From positions 1-64,000 of the forward strand of contig JAJEJB010000006.1 of assembly GCA_022828135.1 (NCBI GenBank): 64,000 bases of DNA, written 5' to 3'. Every line of letters starts with the position of its first letter. The stretch's first letter is position 1. Origin of the DNA: Acidimicrobiia bacterium. Its GTDB lineage: Bacteria > Actinomycetota > Acidimicrobiia > Acidimicrobiales > Aldehydirespiratoraceae. This document shows positions 52,022 through 62,959 of this stretch, piece by piece. A model generated the notes under the pieces. It saw nothing but the letters and a program-made list of their open reading frames with translations, made no database searches and had not been told where the DNA came from. A program made the translations under genes and the position numbers.

Positions 52022-52948
52022 TCAGGCGCTCTGAGCGGCGGCCTCGGTCACGATGCCAGCCAGGTCGTGCTCGATGACCCGGTCGCGGTCCTCGCGGTAC
52101 TTCAGCAGGGCGCCCAGGGTGGCGGACGCGTTGGCCAGATCGAGCTTGGCCCCGCCGAGGAGGCTCAGGGCACGGGCCCAGTCGATGGTCTCAGCCACTC
52201 CGGGAGGCTTGTAGAGGCCGACGTCGCGGATGGCGGCCGCGGCGTGGGCCACCTCCCGCGCCAGAGTGTCGGCCACCTCCGGGGCCCGCAGCCGGATGAT
52301 CTCCGCCTCACGCTGCGCGCCGGGATGCGACACCCAGTGGTACAGGCACCGCCGCTTGAGGGCGTCGTGCACGTCGCGGGTGCGGTTGGAGGTGATAACC
52401 ACCACCGGCGGATCGACGGCCGCGAACGTGCCGACCTCGGGGATGGTTATCGAATAGTCCGACAGCACCTCAAGCAGGAAGGCCTCGAACTCGTCGTCGG
52501 AGCGGTCAACCTCGTCGACGAGCAGCACCGGGGGCGGTCCGTCACCGGCCTCGATCGCCTCCAGCAGGGGCCGGCGCACGAGGAAGCGCTCGCTGTAAAG
52601 CTCGTCGGCCAGGCTGGCCTCGTCGGCGCCGCGGGCCCGCCCGGTGGCCTCCATCGTCCGGAGGTGCATCAGCTGGCGGGCGTAGTCCCACTCGTAGACG
52701 GCCTGGGCGGCGTCGATGCCCTCGTAGCACTGCAGCCGGATGAGGCGTCCGCCGCCCCAGTCGGCGATCACCTTGGCCACCTCGGTCTTGCCCACGCCGG
52801 GCTCGCCCTCCAGAAGCAGCGGGCGGCGCAGGCGCAGAGCCAGGTACACAGCCGTGGCCAGCGCCTCGTCGGGCAGGTAGGCGTTGTCGCGGAGTCCCTG
52901 CCATACGTCTTCCACGCACGACACGGAGCGCAGATCGGCGGCTGCCAT
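52022..52948 (-). CDS. coxD: CoxD-like MoxR-family AAA+ ATPase
   Basis: A 308-residue ATPase (from ATG 52948; an upstream ATG at 52978 is also open). Walker A is LEGEPGVGKTEVAK, Walker B is PVLLVDEVDRSDDEFEAFL, and the sensor region is VITSNRTRDVHDALKRRCL. The CoxD type of MoxR ATPase partners with VWA proteins to mature metalloenzymes, in this case a CO-dehydrogenase-like hydroxylase. It heads the cluster coxD-coxE-coxF-mobA-coxG. Neither start has a clear ribosome site. Confidence 0.9.
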   Translation of the reverse strand: MAAADLRSVSCVEDVWQGLRDNAYLPDEALATAVYLALRLRRPLLLEGEPGVGKTEVAKVIADWGGGRLIRLQCYEGIDAAQAVYEWDYARQLMHLRTMEATGRARGADEASLADELYSERFLVRRPLLEAIEAGDGPPPVLLVDEVDRSDDEFEAFLLEVLSDYSITIPEVGTFAAVDPPVVVITSNRTRDVHDALKRRCLYHWVSHPGAQREAEIIRLRAPEVADTLAREVAHAAAAIRDVGLYKPPGVAETIDWARALSLLGGAKLDLANASATLGALLKYREDRDRVIEHDLAGIVTEAAAQSA

Positions 52949-53020
52949 CGGAGGTGAGCATATTCCCGTGGCCCCCATATCACGAAGTAGGGGCCGAATC
53001 GGTCGCCGCTCGCGGCGGCG

Positions 53021-53425
53021 CTATTGGACGGAGTACGGGGCCAGGGCCTCGGCCAAGTCCGCCGGAGCCCTCACCGGCTTGCCGTCGTTGTCGGTGATGG
53101 CGGCCCGCAGCTCCTGGCGAGCCACCACCTCGCCGTCGCGCACCAGGCGCTGGCGCCACATCGACGAGGCCCTCCGCAGCTCCACGATCTCCGTCTCCAC
53201 CGTCACCGTGTCGCCGGCGTGCACGGGGCGGTCGAACGAGGTGTTGATGCGGTTGACCACGAACCGGTACCCCCGGGCTGCGAACGACTCCAGGTCCATC
53301 CCGACGTGCTCCAGGAGCTCGATCCGACCCGTCTCGAAGAACTGGATGTAGGCGGAGTGGTTGAGATGCCCGTACGGATCGAGTTCGTAGAAGCGGACCT
53401 TGACGTCGAAGCGATGCGCCGGCAT
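53021..53425 (-). CDS. Acyl-CoA thioesterase (4HBT hotdog family)
   Basis: A 134-residue hotdog-fold protein. The active-site aspartate sits in FYELDPYGHLNHSAYIQF, the 4-hydroxybenzoyl-CoA thioesterase signature. VHAGDTVTVETEIVELRRAS and the C-terminal half fit YbgC/FadM-like enzymes. It hydrolyses acyl-CoAs; chain specificity unknown. It is on the same strand as ftsB upstream and coxD downstream with short gaps. Confidence 0.88.
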   Translation of the reverse strand: MPAHRFDVKVRFYELDPYGHLNHSAYIQFFETGRIELLEHVGMDLESFAARGYRFVVNRINTSFDRPVHAGDTVTVETEIVELRRASSMWRQRLVRDGEVVARQELRAAITDNDGKPVRAPADLAEALAPYSVQ

Positions 53426-53437
53426 GGGATCCCGAGG

Positions 53438-55092
<1,655 letters not shown>

Positions 55093-55150
55093 TCAACTTC
55101 GGGCGCCGCTCCGTCCAATCCCTCGGCGTCCGTCGGTGCGAACAGAGATT

Positions 55151-55915
55151 TTAGCCGTGGTCCTGCTCTAGTGCGCGATAGTGGCGCTGGGCGCGCTCGG
55201 TGGCCGACCTGAGAGCATCCTCGGGATCGACCTTCAGACGCCGGCCCAGCTCCACCGCAGCCAGCAGCAATTCGCCGAAGCTGTGCTCGCTGCGGTCGGC
55301 TCGAAGTTCGGCCAGGGCCCGCTCGGTCTCGCCGAACTCGCCCTGGGCACCGTCACCGGCAAGGAGCCCGGCCGTGGCGGCCCGCTTCTGCACTTTCACG
55401 GCCGATAGAAGGGCGGGCAGGGTGCGGGGGATGCCGTCCATCACCGAGTCCCACCCCTTCTCCTGAAGCTTGATGGCGTCCCAGTTGGCCCGCACCGCGT
55501 CGGCGTCGGAGGCCTCCACGTCCCCGAAGACGTGGGGGTGGCGGGCCACCAGCTTGCTGCGTACCTGTTGGGCCACGTCCGCGATGTCGAACGCGCCCCG
55601 CTCGGAGGCCAGATGGGCTTGGAACCACACCTGGTACAGCAGATCGCCGAGCTCCTCGCACAGGTGCCGGTCGAGATCCTCGACATCGACGCCTCCGCCG
55701 GCTTCGGCGACGGCCCGGGCGTCGAGAGCCTCCAGCGTCTCGTAGGTCTCCTCGAGGAGATACCGCCGCAGGCTCGTGTGGGTCTGCTCGCGGTCCCACG
55801 GGCACTGCTCGCGCAGGGTCCGCACCAGCTCGTCGAGACGCAGGATGGCGAAGCTCAAATCGTCGTCAAGCTGGTCGGGCCCGACCTCACCGTCAGCGTC
55901 CGCGGACACGCCCAC
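55151..55915 (-). CDS. mazG: MazG nucleoside triphosphate pyrophosphohydrolase
   Basis: A 254-residue house-cleaning NTPase. The family core is recognisable from LREQCPWDREQTHTSLRRYL, EETYETLEALDA and CEELGDLLYQVWFQAHLASE (EExxE metal-binding helices). The second half (WDAIKLQEKGWDSVMDGIP) matches the usual linker and C-terminal domain. It hydrolyses non-canonical NTPs and, in E. coli, influences ppGpp. Close to the lipoprotein gene upstream (7 bp). Confidence 0.93.
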   Translation of the reverse strand: MGVSADADGEVGPDQLDDDLSFAILRLDELVRTLREQCPWDREQTHTSLRRYLLEETYETLEALDARAVAEAGGGVDVEDLDRHLCEELGDLLYQVWFQAHLASERGAFDIADVAQQVRSKLVARHPHVFGDVEASDADAVRANWDAIKLQEKGWDSVMDGIPRTLPALLSAVKVQKRAATAGLLAGDGAQGEFGETERALAELRADRSEHSFGELLLAAVELGRRLKVDPEDALRSATERAQRHYRALEQDHG

Positions 55916-55922
55916 CGACCCG

Positions 55923-56867
55923 TCAGGACACCGGCTCCAGGACCACCCGGAACTGCCCGGGGTCCCAGTACCCGTAGCGATCGTCGATCCGCACCAGGGG
56001 TGCGTACTGCTCCAGGACGGTTTCCTGCAGCTCGAACAGCGTCTGCTGACGCTGGTCCTGCACCGCGATCTGGGCCCGTTCGACTGCCGCCAGCTCGGCG
56101 TCCTCGGCCATGAAGGCCAGCCGCTCGGCGTCGACCTGGGGGTGGTTCTCGGCGGTGGCCGGGCCCGAGCTGATCACCTCGATCACATGGAAGCCGAACT
56201 GCGACTCGGCCACCACGACCTCGCCGGGCTCTGCGGCGAAGGCGGCCGTCTCGAAGGGTTCCACGAAGGAGCCCTCGACCACGCAGCCGAGATCCCCGCC
56301 CAAAGACCCGCTGCCGGGATCCTGCGACAGCTCGACGGCCAGGAACCCGAAGTCCTCTCCCGCGTCGAGGAAGGTCAGAACGGCGTCGGCCTCCGCTTGC
56401 GAGGCGACGAGGATGTGGCGGGAGCACAGATGGCGCAGCGGCCCGGAGACCGGAGTGGCGGGCACCTCGGCTTCGACCCATTCGAGCGCGGCGAGCACCA
56501 CCGCCCGCTGGTGGATGGCGACATCCGAGCCCCCGGCGCCGGGAACGAAGTTGGGGTCGGCCTGGGTGATGTCGGTGACGGCCTGAGCCTCATGGGCGTT
56601 GGACACCACCACGCCCCGCTCGGCCAGTTCTAGTTCTATGGCTGCGAAGAACACCCACTCGGACAGCCAGACGGCGGCCTGCTCGCGCGGTGCCCGGGCC
56701 TCGTTGCCGGGGTCGGTGGTGGCCAGGTAGTCGTTCAGGTCGTCGACCGTGTACTCCACCCCACCCACCTCGGCGGCCACATCTGTTGAAGACCCGCAGC
56801 CGGTCGCCAGTATCAACACCGCTGCCGCGGCGGCGCCGACCGCTGCAACGGGACGAATGAGGCTCAC
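55923..56867 (-). CDS. Parvulin-type peptidyl-prolyl isomerase lipoprotein
   Basis: A 314-residue exported lipoprotein. The signal (AAVGAAAAAVLILATGCGSS) ends in lipobox LATGC. A SurA-like helical region precedes a parvulin domain (about residues 147-235: LCSRHILVASQAEADAVL, then LSQDPGSGSLGGDLG and FGFHVIEVI). It probably folds secreted proteins. A TANNNT box lies 9 nt before the GTG start. The gene shares the strand with mazG downstream. Confidence 0.88.
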   Translation of the reverse strand: MSLIRPVAAVGAAAAAVLILATGCGSSTDVAAEVGGVEYTVDDLNDYLATTDPGNEARAPREQAAVWLSEWVFFAAIELELAERGVVVSNAHEAQAVTDITQADPNFVPGAGGSDVAIHQRAVVLAALEWVEAEVPATPVSGPLRHLCSRHILVASQAEADAVLTFLDAGEDFGFLAVELSQDPGSGSLGGDLGCVVEGSFVEPFETAAFAAEPGEVVVAESQFGFHVIEVISSGPATAENHPQVDAERLAFMAEDAELAAVERAQIAVQDQRQQTLFELQETVLEQYAPLVRIDDRYGYWDPGQFRVVLEPVS

Positions 56868-56876
56868 GAGTTCTGA

Positions 56877-56882
56877 ACCCTA
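56877..56882 (-). promoter_or_regulatory. TANNNT -10 box before the isomerase lipoprotein
   Basis: On the minus strand TAGGGT lies 9 nt before the GTG at 56867, with no ribosome site between. Confidence 0.3.
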
Positions 56883-56903
56883 CCGCTATCCAGCACGTTG
56901 CTT

Positions 56904-56948
56904 CCGCTCCTGTTCGCTGCGCTCACGGGCCGCTCGGGCCACGGCCTC
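56904..56948. repeat. Dispersed 45-bp intergenic repeat, copy 2
   Basis: Second copy of the block at 51927-51971, two mismatches over 45 bp. It fills most of the gap between mfd and the isomerase lipoprotein gene and touches the mfd stop codon. Confidence 0.75.
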
Positions 56949-59900
56949 ACAAGCTCGGCCTCTCGGCTGCCACGACGTCAGTCAGCAGCGTCACGATCTG
57001 ATCGATCACCGGACCGGCATCGGCCCGAAGCGGAACATGCAGCTCCCGGGAGTCCTCCTTCAAGATGGCCCGGTCGCCGTAGAGGCGGCGCAGCCGCACC
57101 CGCCGGCTCGAGGGGAGGTCCACCGGCGTGAGACGGGCCGCGAAGCTCCCCGCCGACAGCGCCCCGCCGCCGCGGCGGGTGACCACCACCTCCGACACGC
57201 CGGCGCGCAGGCACTCCACCCGCAAGCGGCCGATGGACAGCAGCGACTCGGCCGGCTCGGGGACGGGCCCGAACCGGTCGATCCACTCCGACCGGATGTC
57301 GTCCAGGAGTGCATGCTCGGTCACCGCGCCCAGCCGCCGGTACGCCTCGAGGCGGGCCGCTTCCCTGCTGATGTAGACGGCCGGAATGTGAGCGTCCACG
57401 GGAACCTCGATGTTCACCACGGGCGGCTCCGGGATCGGCTCGCCCCGCAACTCCGCGACCGCCTCGTTCACCAGGCGGCAGTACAGGTCGTATCCGACCG
57501 CGGCGATGTGGCCCGACTGGGCCTCGCCGAGCAGGTTGCCGGCGCCGCGGATCTCGAGGTCGCGCATGGCGATCCGGTAGCCGGACCCCAGCTGGGTGGC
57601 TTCGCCGATGGTCTTGAGCCGCTCGTAGGCGTCCTCGCTGAGCACGCTGTCCACCGGGTGGAACAGGTAGGCGTAGGCCCTGCGCCCGGATCGGCCCACC
57701 CGGCCCCGTATCTGGTGAAGCTGCCCCAGGCCCAGCCGGTCGGCCCGGTCCACCACCAGGGTGTTCACCGTCGGCATGTCGATGCCCGACTCGATGATGG
57801 TGGTGCACACCAGCACGTCGTAGCGGTAGTCGGCGAAGTCGAGCACCACCTGCTCGAGGGTGCCCTCGTCCATCTGGCCGTGGGCCACCGCCACCCGGGC
57901 CTCGGGCACCAGCGTGCGCACCCGCTCGGCGGCGTGCTCGATGTCGGCCACCCGGTTGTGGACGTAGAAGACCTGGCCCTCCCGCAGCAGCTCGCGCCGG
58001 ATGGCCTCGGCCACGGGTCGGTCGGCATGCTCCCCGACATAGGTGAGGATGGGTTGCCGGTCGGCGGGCGGGGTGTCCAGCAGCGACATGTCGCGGATGC
58101 CGGTCAGGCTCATCTCCAGGGTCCGCGGCACCGGCGTGGCGGTGAGCGTGAGGACGTCGACGTCGGCCCGCATCGACTTGATCGCCTCCTTGTGCCGGAC
58201 CCCGAACCGCTGCTCCTCGTCGATGACCAGCAGCCCGAGGCGCTTGAAGCGCACGTCGGCGGACAGCATCCGGTGGGTGCCCACGACCACGTCCACCTCG
58301 CCGGACTCCAGTCCCCGCAGCACCTCCCGGGTCTGGGGAGGAGTCAGGAAGCGGCTCAGGGTCTCCACCCTCAACGGGAACGACGCGTAGCGGTGGAGGA
58401 ACGTCTGCGTGTGCTGCTGGGCCAGCAGCGTGGTGGGCACCAGAACCGCGGCCTGGAGCCCGTCCTGCACCGCCTTGAACGCGGCCCGCACCGCTATCTC
58501 GGTCTTGCCGAAGCCCACGTCGCCCACGATCAGGCGGTCCATGGGCACGGACCGCTCCATGTCGTTCTTCACCTCGACCAGGGCCTGCAGCTGGTCGCGG
58601 GTCTCCTGGTATTCGAAGGCGTCCTCGAGTTCGCCCTGCCAGACGGTGTCCGAGGAGAAGGCATGACCGACGGTGGTCATCCGCTTCTGGTAGAGCACGA
58701 CCAGCTCCTGGGCCACCTCCTCCACGGCCCGCCGAACCCGGTTCTTGGCGGCCGTCCAGTCCGAGCCCCCCATGCGCGACAGGGTCGGCGCCTCCCCGCC
58801 GGTGTAGTGGCGGATCGCGTCGATCTGGTCCGAGGGCACGTACAGCCGGTCGCCGCCCCGGTACGCCAGCAGCAGGTACTCGCGTTCGTGGCCACCGATG
58901 GCCCGGCGAACCATGCCCTCGAACCGGGCCACTCCGTGATGGTGATGAACCACGAACGCGCCGGGCACGAGGTCGGCGAGGAAGCGGCGCTGGTCCCGGG
59001 ACCGGACCCTGGGCGGCCGGTGCGTGCGGCGCCGGCCGGTGATGTCGGTCTCGGCCAGCACGGCCAGCTTGATGTCGGCCAGGACCGCGCCCCGGTCGAG
59101 GTTCGCATCCAGCGGCTCCACACGGGCGCCATGATCGGCCAGCAGAGTGCTCAGCCGGTCGGCGGTTGCACCGGGAGCGCCCAGCACAACCTGGTAGCCG
59201 CCGGCCACCAGCTCGCGCAGGCGGGCCGCCAGCGGCTCGACGCTTCCCTGGCTGCGGTCCCAGCCCGAAGCGGTCAGGATCTGAGTGCCCGGAGAGTCGG
59301 GAGCGGTGGGCAGCATCCAGACCGGCGCAGAGACACCGTCGAGCAGGCCGTCGAAGCCGCCGTGCAGCCGCGGCATCCCGGCCGCGTCGGTGCTCCAAGT
59401 CTTGGCCAGTCCGGCCGCGAGGTCCTCCTCCTCGGCGAGGATCTCGTCGGCTCTGTCTGACAGGCGGCGGGGCTCGACGAGGACCACCGCCCCGTCGCCG
59501 GGCACCAGATCGGGCAGCAGCGAGGGCCGCTCGACCAGCCACGGCCACCACGACTCCATGCCCTCGAAGAGAGTCCCGTCGGCCAGGCGGTCCCACTGCT
59601 CACGGCCCCACGGCTGGGTCGCCACCAGCGACGCGGCCCGCCCGCGCATGGCCGCGTCGGGACGCAGCTCCCGGGCCGGGTACACCTCGACCTGCTCCAA
59701 CGACGACACTGATCGCTGGTCGCCCACCGAGAACTCCGCGATCCGGTCCACATCGTCGCCCCAGAAGTCGATGCGCACCGGCGCTGCGCCGGTCGAGGGG
59801 TAGATGTCGACGATCGAGCCGCGCACCGCCGTCTCCCCGCGATGCTCCACCTGGTGCTCGCTCCGGTATCCGAACGCCGAGAGGCGCTTCACCAGCTCGA

Positions 59901-60363
59901 CCTGGTCGACAGTGTCGCCGAGACGCACGGCAACCGGCGGAGTCGCCGCGGACGGGTCCACGAACTGGGCCAGGGCCCGAGCTGATACCACCACCACCGC
60001 CGGCGCGGACGCGGGATCGGCCATGCGGTGCAGCACCCGGCAGCGGCGGCCCATGGTCTCGATCGAGGGGCTTACCCTCTCGAAGGGCAGCGTCTCCCAG
60101 GCGGGCAGTTCCTCGACCTCTCCGGGACCCAGGAAGGCGGCGATGTCGGAAGCCAGAGTCTCGGCTTCGGTGCGGGTCGGCACCGCCACCAGCAGCGGAC
60201 GTCGCTCGGACGCCGCGCTCAGCCCGGCCACCGCCATGGACCGGGCCGCGGTAGGCACGGCCACCGTCGCGGTGCGCCGTCCCAGCAGCGACAGCAGCCC
60301 GGGATGGGTGGCCAGCCGCGGCAGCAGGCGGCTCAGGCCGCGGCCATCAGACGGTTCAGCCAC
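56947..60363 (-). CDS. mfd: Transcription-repair coupling factor Mfd
   Basis: A 1138-residue ATP-dependent translocase that removes stalled RNA polymerase and recruits UvrA. Domains in order: UvrB-homology region (1-330), CarD-type polymerase-interacting domain (about 470-560: FVHHHHGVARFEGMVRR), helicase core with Walker A VGDVGFGKTEIAV and DEEQ box (VIDEEQRFGVRHKE), then the TRCF C-terminal domain. Length and domains match other Mfd proteins. It starts 8 bp after pth on the same strand. Confidence 0.97.
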   Translation of the reverse strand: MAEPSDGRGLSRLLPRLATHPGLLSLLGRRTATVAVPTAARSMAVAGLSAASERRPLLVAVPTRTEAETLASDIAAFLGPGEVEELPAWETLPFERVSPSIETMGRRCRVLHRMADPASAPAVVVVSARALAQFVDPSAATPPVAVRLGDTVDQVELVKRLSAFGYRSEHQVEHRGETAVRGSIVDIYPSTGAAPVRIDFWGDDVDRIAEFSVGDQRSVSSLEQVEVYPARELRPDAAMRGRAASLVATQPWGREQWDRLADGTLFEGMESWWPWLVERPSLLPDLVPGDGAVVLVEPRRLSDRADEILAEEEDLAAGLAKTWSTDAAGMPRLHGGFDGLLDGVSAPVWMLPTAPDSPGTQILTASGWDRSQGSVEPLAARLRELVAGGYQVVLGAPGATADRLSTLLADHGARVEPLDANLDRGAVLADIKLAVLAETDITGRRRTHRPPRVRSRDQRRFLADLVPGAFVVHHHHGVARFEGMVRRAIGGHEREYLLLAYRGGDRLYVPSDQIDAIRHYTGGEAPTLSRMGGSDWTAAKNRVRRAVEEVAQELVVLYQKRMTTVGHAFSSDTVWQGELEDAFEYQETRDQLQALVEVKNDMERSVPMDRLIVGDVGFGKTEIAVRAAFKAVQDGLQAAVLVPTTLLAQQHTQTFLHRYASFPLRVETLSRFLTPPQTREVLRGLESGEVDVVVGTHRMLSADVRFKRLGLLVIDEEQRFGVRHKEAIKSMRADVDVLTLTATPVPRTLEMSLTGIRDMSLLDTPPADRQPILTYVGEHADRPVAEAIRRELLREGQVFYVHNRVADIEHAAERVRTLVPEARVAVAHGQMDEGTLEQVVLDFADYRYDVLVCTTIIESGIDMPTVNTLVVDRADRLGLGQLHQIRGRVGRSGRRAYAYLFHPVDSVLSEDAYERLKTIGEATQLGSGYRIAMRDLEIRGAGNLLGEAQSGHIAAVGYDLYCRLVNEAVAELRGEPIPEPPVVNIEVPVDAHIPAVYISREAARLEAYRRLGAVTEHALLDDIRSEWIDRFGPVPEPAESLLSIGRLRVECLRAGVSEVVVTRRGGGALSAGSFAARLTPVDLPSSRRVRLRRLYGDRAILKEDSRELHVPLRADAGPVIDQIVTLLTDVVAAERPSL

Positions 60364-60371
60364 GGACGCCC

Positions 60372-60974
60372 TCAGGGCGCGTTGAAGCGGTTCATGGTGG
60401 GTTCGAGGCCGTGGTCGAGAAAGTGCTCGATCGCATCGGCGGCCCGCTCCACGATTGCCTCCAGCTCGCCCCTCTCGGCCCGGCCCGGACGTTTGAGCAC
60501 ATAGTCGCCGCCCCTGGGAGTGATGTCCGGACGGCCGACACCGATACGCACCCGGGTGAAGGCGTCACTGCGCAGGTGGGCGCGGATCGACTGCAGTCCC
60601 TTGTGCCCGGCGATCCCGCCGCCGGTCTTGATCTTGAGGCGCCCCACCGGCAGATCCAACTCGTCGTGCACCACCACGAGGCTGCTCAAGTCCCGGATCC
60701 GGTACCGGCGCACCAGCGGCGCGACCGCCCGCCCCGACTCGTTCATCCAAGTCACCGGGGCAGCCGCGGCGACGCGCCGCTCCCCCAGGCGCAGCTCGCA
60801 TACCAGAGCCTGCTGGCGCCGGGCCCGGCGCAGCCGCCCGTCGTGGCGCCGCACGAACTCCTCCACCACCCAGCGGCCCGCGTTGTGGCGGGTGAGGGCG
60901 TACTGGTCGCCCGGGTTGCCCAGACCCACCACCAGCAAGTCGGCCGAGGATCCGGAGCGCGAGCCTATGGCCAC
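60372..60974 (-). CDS. pth: Peptidyl-tRNA hydrolase
   Basis: A 200-residue enzyme that frees tRNA from stalled peptidyl-tRNA. The catalytic histidine lies in LVVGLGNPGDQYALTRHNAG. VHDELDLPVGRLKIKTGGG and HKGLQSIRAHLRSDAFTRVR are the other conserved segments. Complete. It follows rplY by 24 bp, the actinobacterial rplY-pth pairing. Confidence 0.97.
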   Translation of the reverse strand: MAIGSRSGSSADLLVVGLGNPGDQYALTRHNAGRWVVEEFVRRHDGRLRRARRQQALVCELRLGERRVAAAAPVTWMNESGRAVAPLVRRYRIRDLSSLVVVHDELDLPVGRLKIKTGGGIAGHKGLQSIRAHLRSDAFTRVRIGVGRPDITPRGGDYVLKRPGRAERGELEAIVERAADAIEHFLDHGLEPTMNRFNAP

Positions 60975-60998
60975 TACGAGAAGGCTCGCCGGCCGGCC

Positions 60999-61670
60999 TC
61001 AGGACTCTTCTTCGTCCTCGGCCGCCTCTTCGTCTTCGGCGGCTTCACCCATGACGATGAGCGCCTCCGCTGCCTCCTCCTCGGCCTTCAACTGGCGCAA
61101 GTACTCCTTGGTGGAGCGGGTGATGAGGCCCACCGCGAAGGTGGTGTCGGCCTCGCCGGCCGGGGTCACCCCCGCAGGCAGATCGATGTCGCTCACCCGC
61201 AGCGACGATCCGACCTCCAGGTCGCTGACGTCGGCGGTGACCTCGACGGGGATGTCGGCCGGCTTGGCCAGCACACGCAGGTGGTGCATCACCTGGTCGA
61301 CCATCCCGCTGGCCTGGGTGACCTTCTTGGCCTCGCCGGTCAGGACCAGAGGAATGTCCACCTCCACTTCCTGGTCGGGATCTATCCGCAGGAAGTCCAC
61401 GTGGAGCACGTCGCGGCGGACCGGGTGACGCTGGAGATCCTTGATTATCGACAGCTGGCGGCCGCCTTCGACGTCGAGCGTGATCAGGGCGTTGAGCCCG
61501 GCCTCAGTGTTCAGCGCGACCCGCAGGTCGGTCTTGTCCACCGACACCGTCAGCGGCTCCGAGCCCATGCCGTAGACCACCGCGGGAACACGGCCGGAGC
61601 GGCGCAGCCGGCGGCTGGGACGGGTGCCGAGCTCGCGGCCGGTCTCGGCCTTCACCAGGTTCATTGCCAT
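60999..61670 (-). CDS. rplY: 50S ribosomal protein bL25 (CTC form)
   Basis: A 223-residue long-form bL25. The N-terminal 5S rRNA-binding domain starts KAETGRELGTRPSRRLRRSG, then VPAVVYGMGSEPLTVSVDKT. The CTC beta domain follows (about 100-190). The acidic C-terminal tail (EEAAEDEEES-type) is common in the actinobacterial form. It sits between prs and pth. Confidence 0.96.
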   Translation of the reverse strand: MAMNLVKAETGRELGTRPSRRLRRSGRVPAVVYGMGSEPLTVSVDKTDLRVALNTEAGLNALITLDVEGGRQLSIIKDLQRHPVRRDVLHVDFLRIDPDQEVEVDIPLVLTGEAKKVTQASGMVDQVMHHLRVLAKPADIPVEVTADVSDLEVGSSLRVSDIDLPAGVTPAGEADTTFAVGLITRSTKEYLRQLKAEEEAAEALIVMGEAAEDEEAAEDEEES

Positions 61671-61700
61671 TCGACTGAGGCTACCGCCAGACCAGGTTGG

Positions 61701-62693
61701 TTAGACCAGGTTGTTGCCGCCGAAAATCTCGCTCACCGAGGTGTCCTCGAACACGGCTGAGACGGCCCTGGCCACGATCGGCGCCACCGACACCACATGG
61801 ATCTTCGAGAACTGCTTGTGGGCCGGAATGGGCAGCGTGTCGGTGCACACCACCAAGTCGATGACCGAGTCCTTCAGGCGCTCCACAGCCGGTCCGGAGA
61901 ACACCGGATGGGTAGTGGCCGCGATCACCCGTCGGGCCCCGTTGGCGGCCAGCAGCTCGGCCGCAGCCACGATGGTGCCGCCGGTGTCGATCATGTCGTC
62001 GACGATGACGCAGGTCCGGCCGTCCACCTCGCCGACGATCTCCTTGGCCGAGACCTCGTGCTTGGCGTTCTGGCGGCGCTTGTGGACGATGGCCAGATCC
62101 GCGTGCAGCAGATTGGTGTAACGCTCCGCCACCTTCACCCGTCCGGCGTCGGGTGACACGATCACCAGGTCCTCGCCCCGCAGCGTTTGCAGGTACTCGA
62201 GCAGCACCGGCATGGCCGTCAGGTGGTCGACCGGGCCGTCGAAGAACCCCTGGATCTGCCCGGAGTGCAGGTCCACCGACAGCAGCCGCTTCGCGCCCGC
62301 AGCCAGGAACAGGTCGGCCAGCAGCCGAGCGGAGATGGGCTCGCGCCCCGAGGCCTTCCGGTCCTGGCGGGCGTACCCGTAGAACGGCGCCACGACGGTA
62401 ATGCGCTTGGCGGATGCCCGCTTGGCCGCGTCCACCATGACGAGCTGCTCCAGGATCGCATCGTTGATGGAGCCGCCCTCCCATTCGGCGTGGGTGCCGA
62501 CGATGAAGGCGTCGCAGCCGCGGATCGATTCGCCGTAACGGACGTGGATCTCCCCGTTGGCGAAGTCCTCGATGTGGGTCGTGCCGAGCGGCACCCCCAG
62601 TTCGGAGCACACACTGGAAGCAAAGGCCAGACTCGACCGCCCGGCCACGACACGGAGCTCTTTGTGGGTCTGCTGCTTCATGGCGACCGGCAT
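61701..62693 (-). CDS. prs: Ribose-phosphate pyrophosphokinase
   Basis: A 330-residue PRPP synthetase (from ATG 62693; an internal ATG at 62681 is equally open). Diagnostic segments: PFYGYARQDRKASGREPISA (ATP loop), SVDLHSGQIQGFFDGPVDHL, and the PRPP motif CVIVDDMIDTGGTI. It makes PRPP for nucleotide, histidine and tryptophan synthesis. Adjacent to rplY, with tRNA-Gln upstream. Neither start shows a strong ribosome site. Confidence 0.96.
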   Translation of the reverse strand: MPVAMKQQTHKELRVVAGRSSLAFASSVCSELGVPLGTTHIEDFANGEIHVRYGESIRGCDAFIVGTHAEWEGGSINDAILEQLVMVDAAKRASAKRITVVAPFYGYARQDRKASGREPISARLLADLFLAAGAKRLLSVDLHSGQIQGFFDGPVDHLTAMPVLLEYLQTLRGEDLVIVSPDAGRVKVAERYTNLLHADLAIVHKRRQNAKHEVSAKEIVGEVDGRTCVIVDDMIDTGGTIVAAAELLAANGARRVIAATTHPVFSGPAVERLKDSVIDLVVCTDTLPIPAHKQFSKIHVVSVAPIVARAVSAVFEDTSVSEIFGGNNLV

Positions 62694-62791
62694 TGTAGGA
62701 CGGCAACGCGATGGCGGGTGGGGCAAAGCCCGATTCGACGGAAGCACCACTTCAGGGGGTGTGCGGAACAGCCGTCACCGCGGGAGGGATG

Positions 62792-62864
62792 CTGGCCGGG
62801 CAGGACTCGAACCTGCAACATCCGGAGCCAAAGTCCGACGTTCTACCACTTGAACTACCGGCCA
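62792..62864 (-). tRNA. tRNA-Gln (TTG anticodon)
   Basis: A class I tRNA. Acceptor arms TGGCCGG and CCGGCCA pair fully. The anticodon loop CTTTGGC gives TTG. The T loop is GGTTCGAGTCC. The discriminator is G and CCA is not encoded, unlike the tRNA-Leu in this window. It lies about 100 bp upstream of prs on the same strand. Confidence 0.95.
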
Positions 62865-62959
62865 TCGGCGCCTGCCTGGGAGGCGGACGGCCCGATCCAC
62901 ACTAGCGAACGCAGAGGGGATGCGTGTTCGGCCGCATGCCCCGGTAGGGTTCACGCCCC

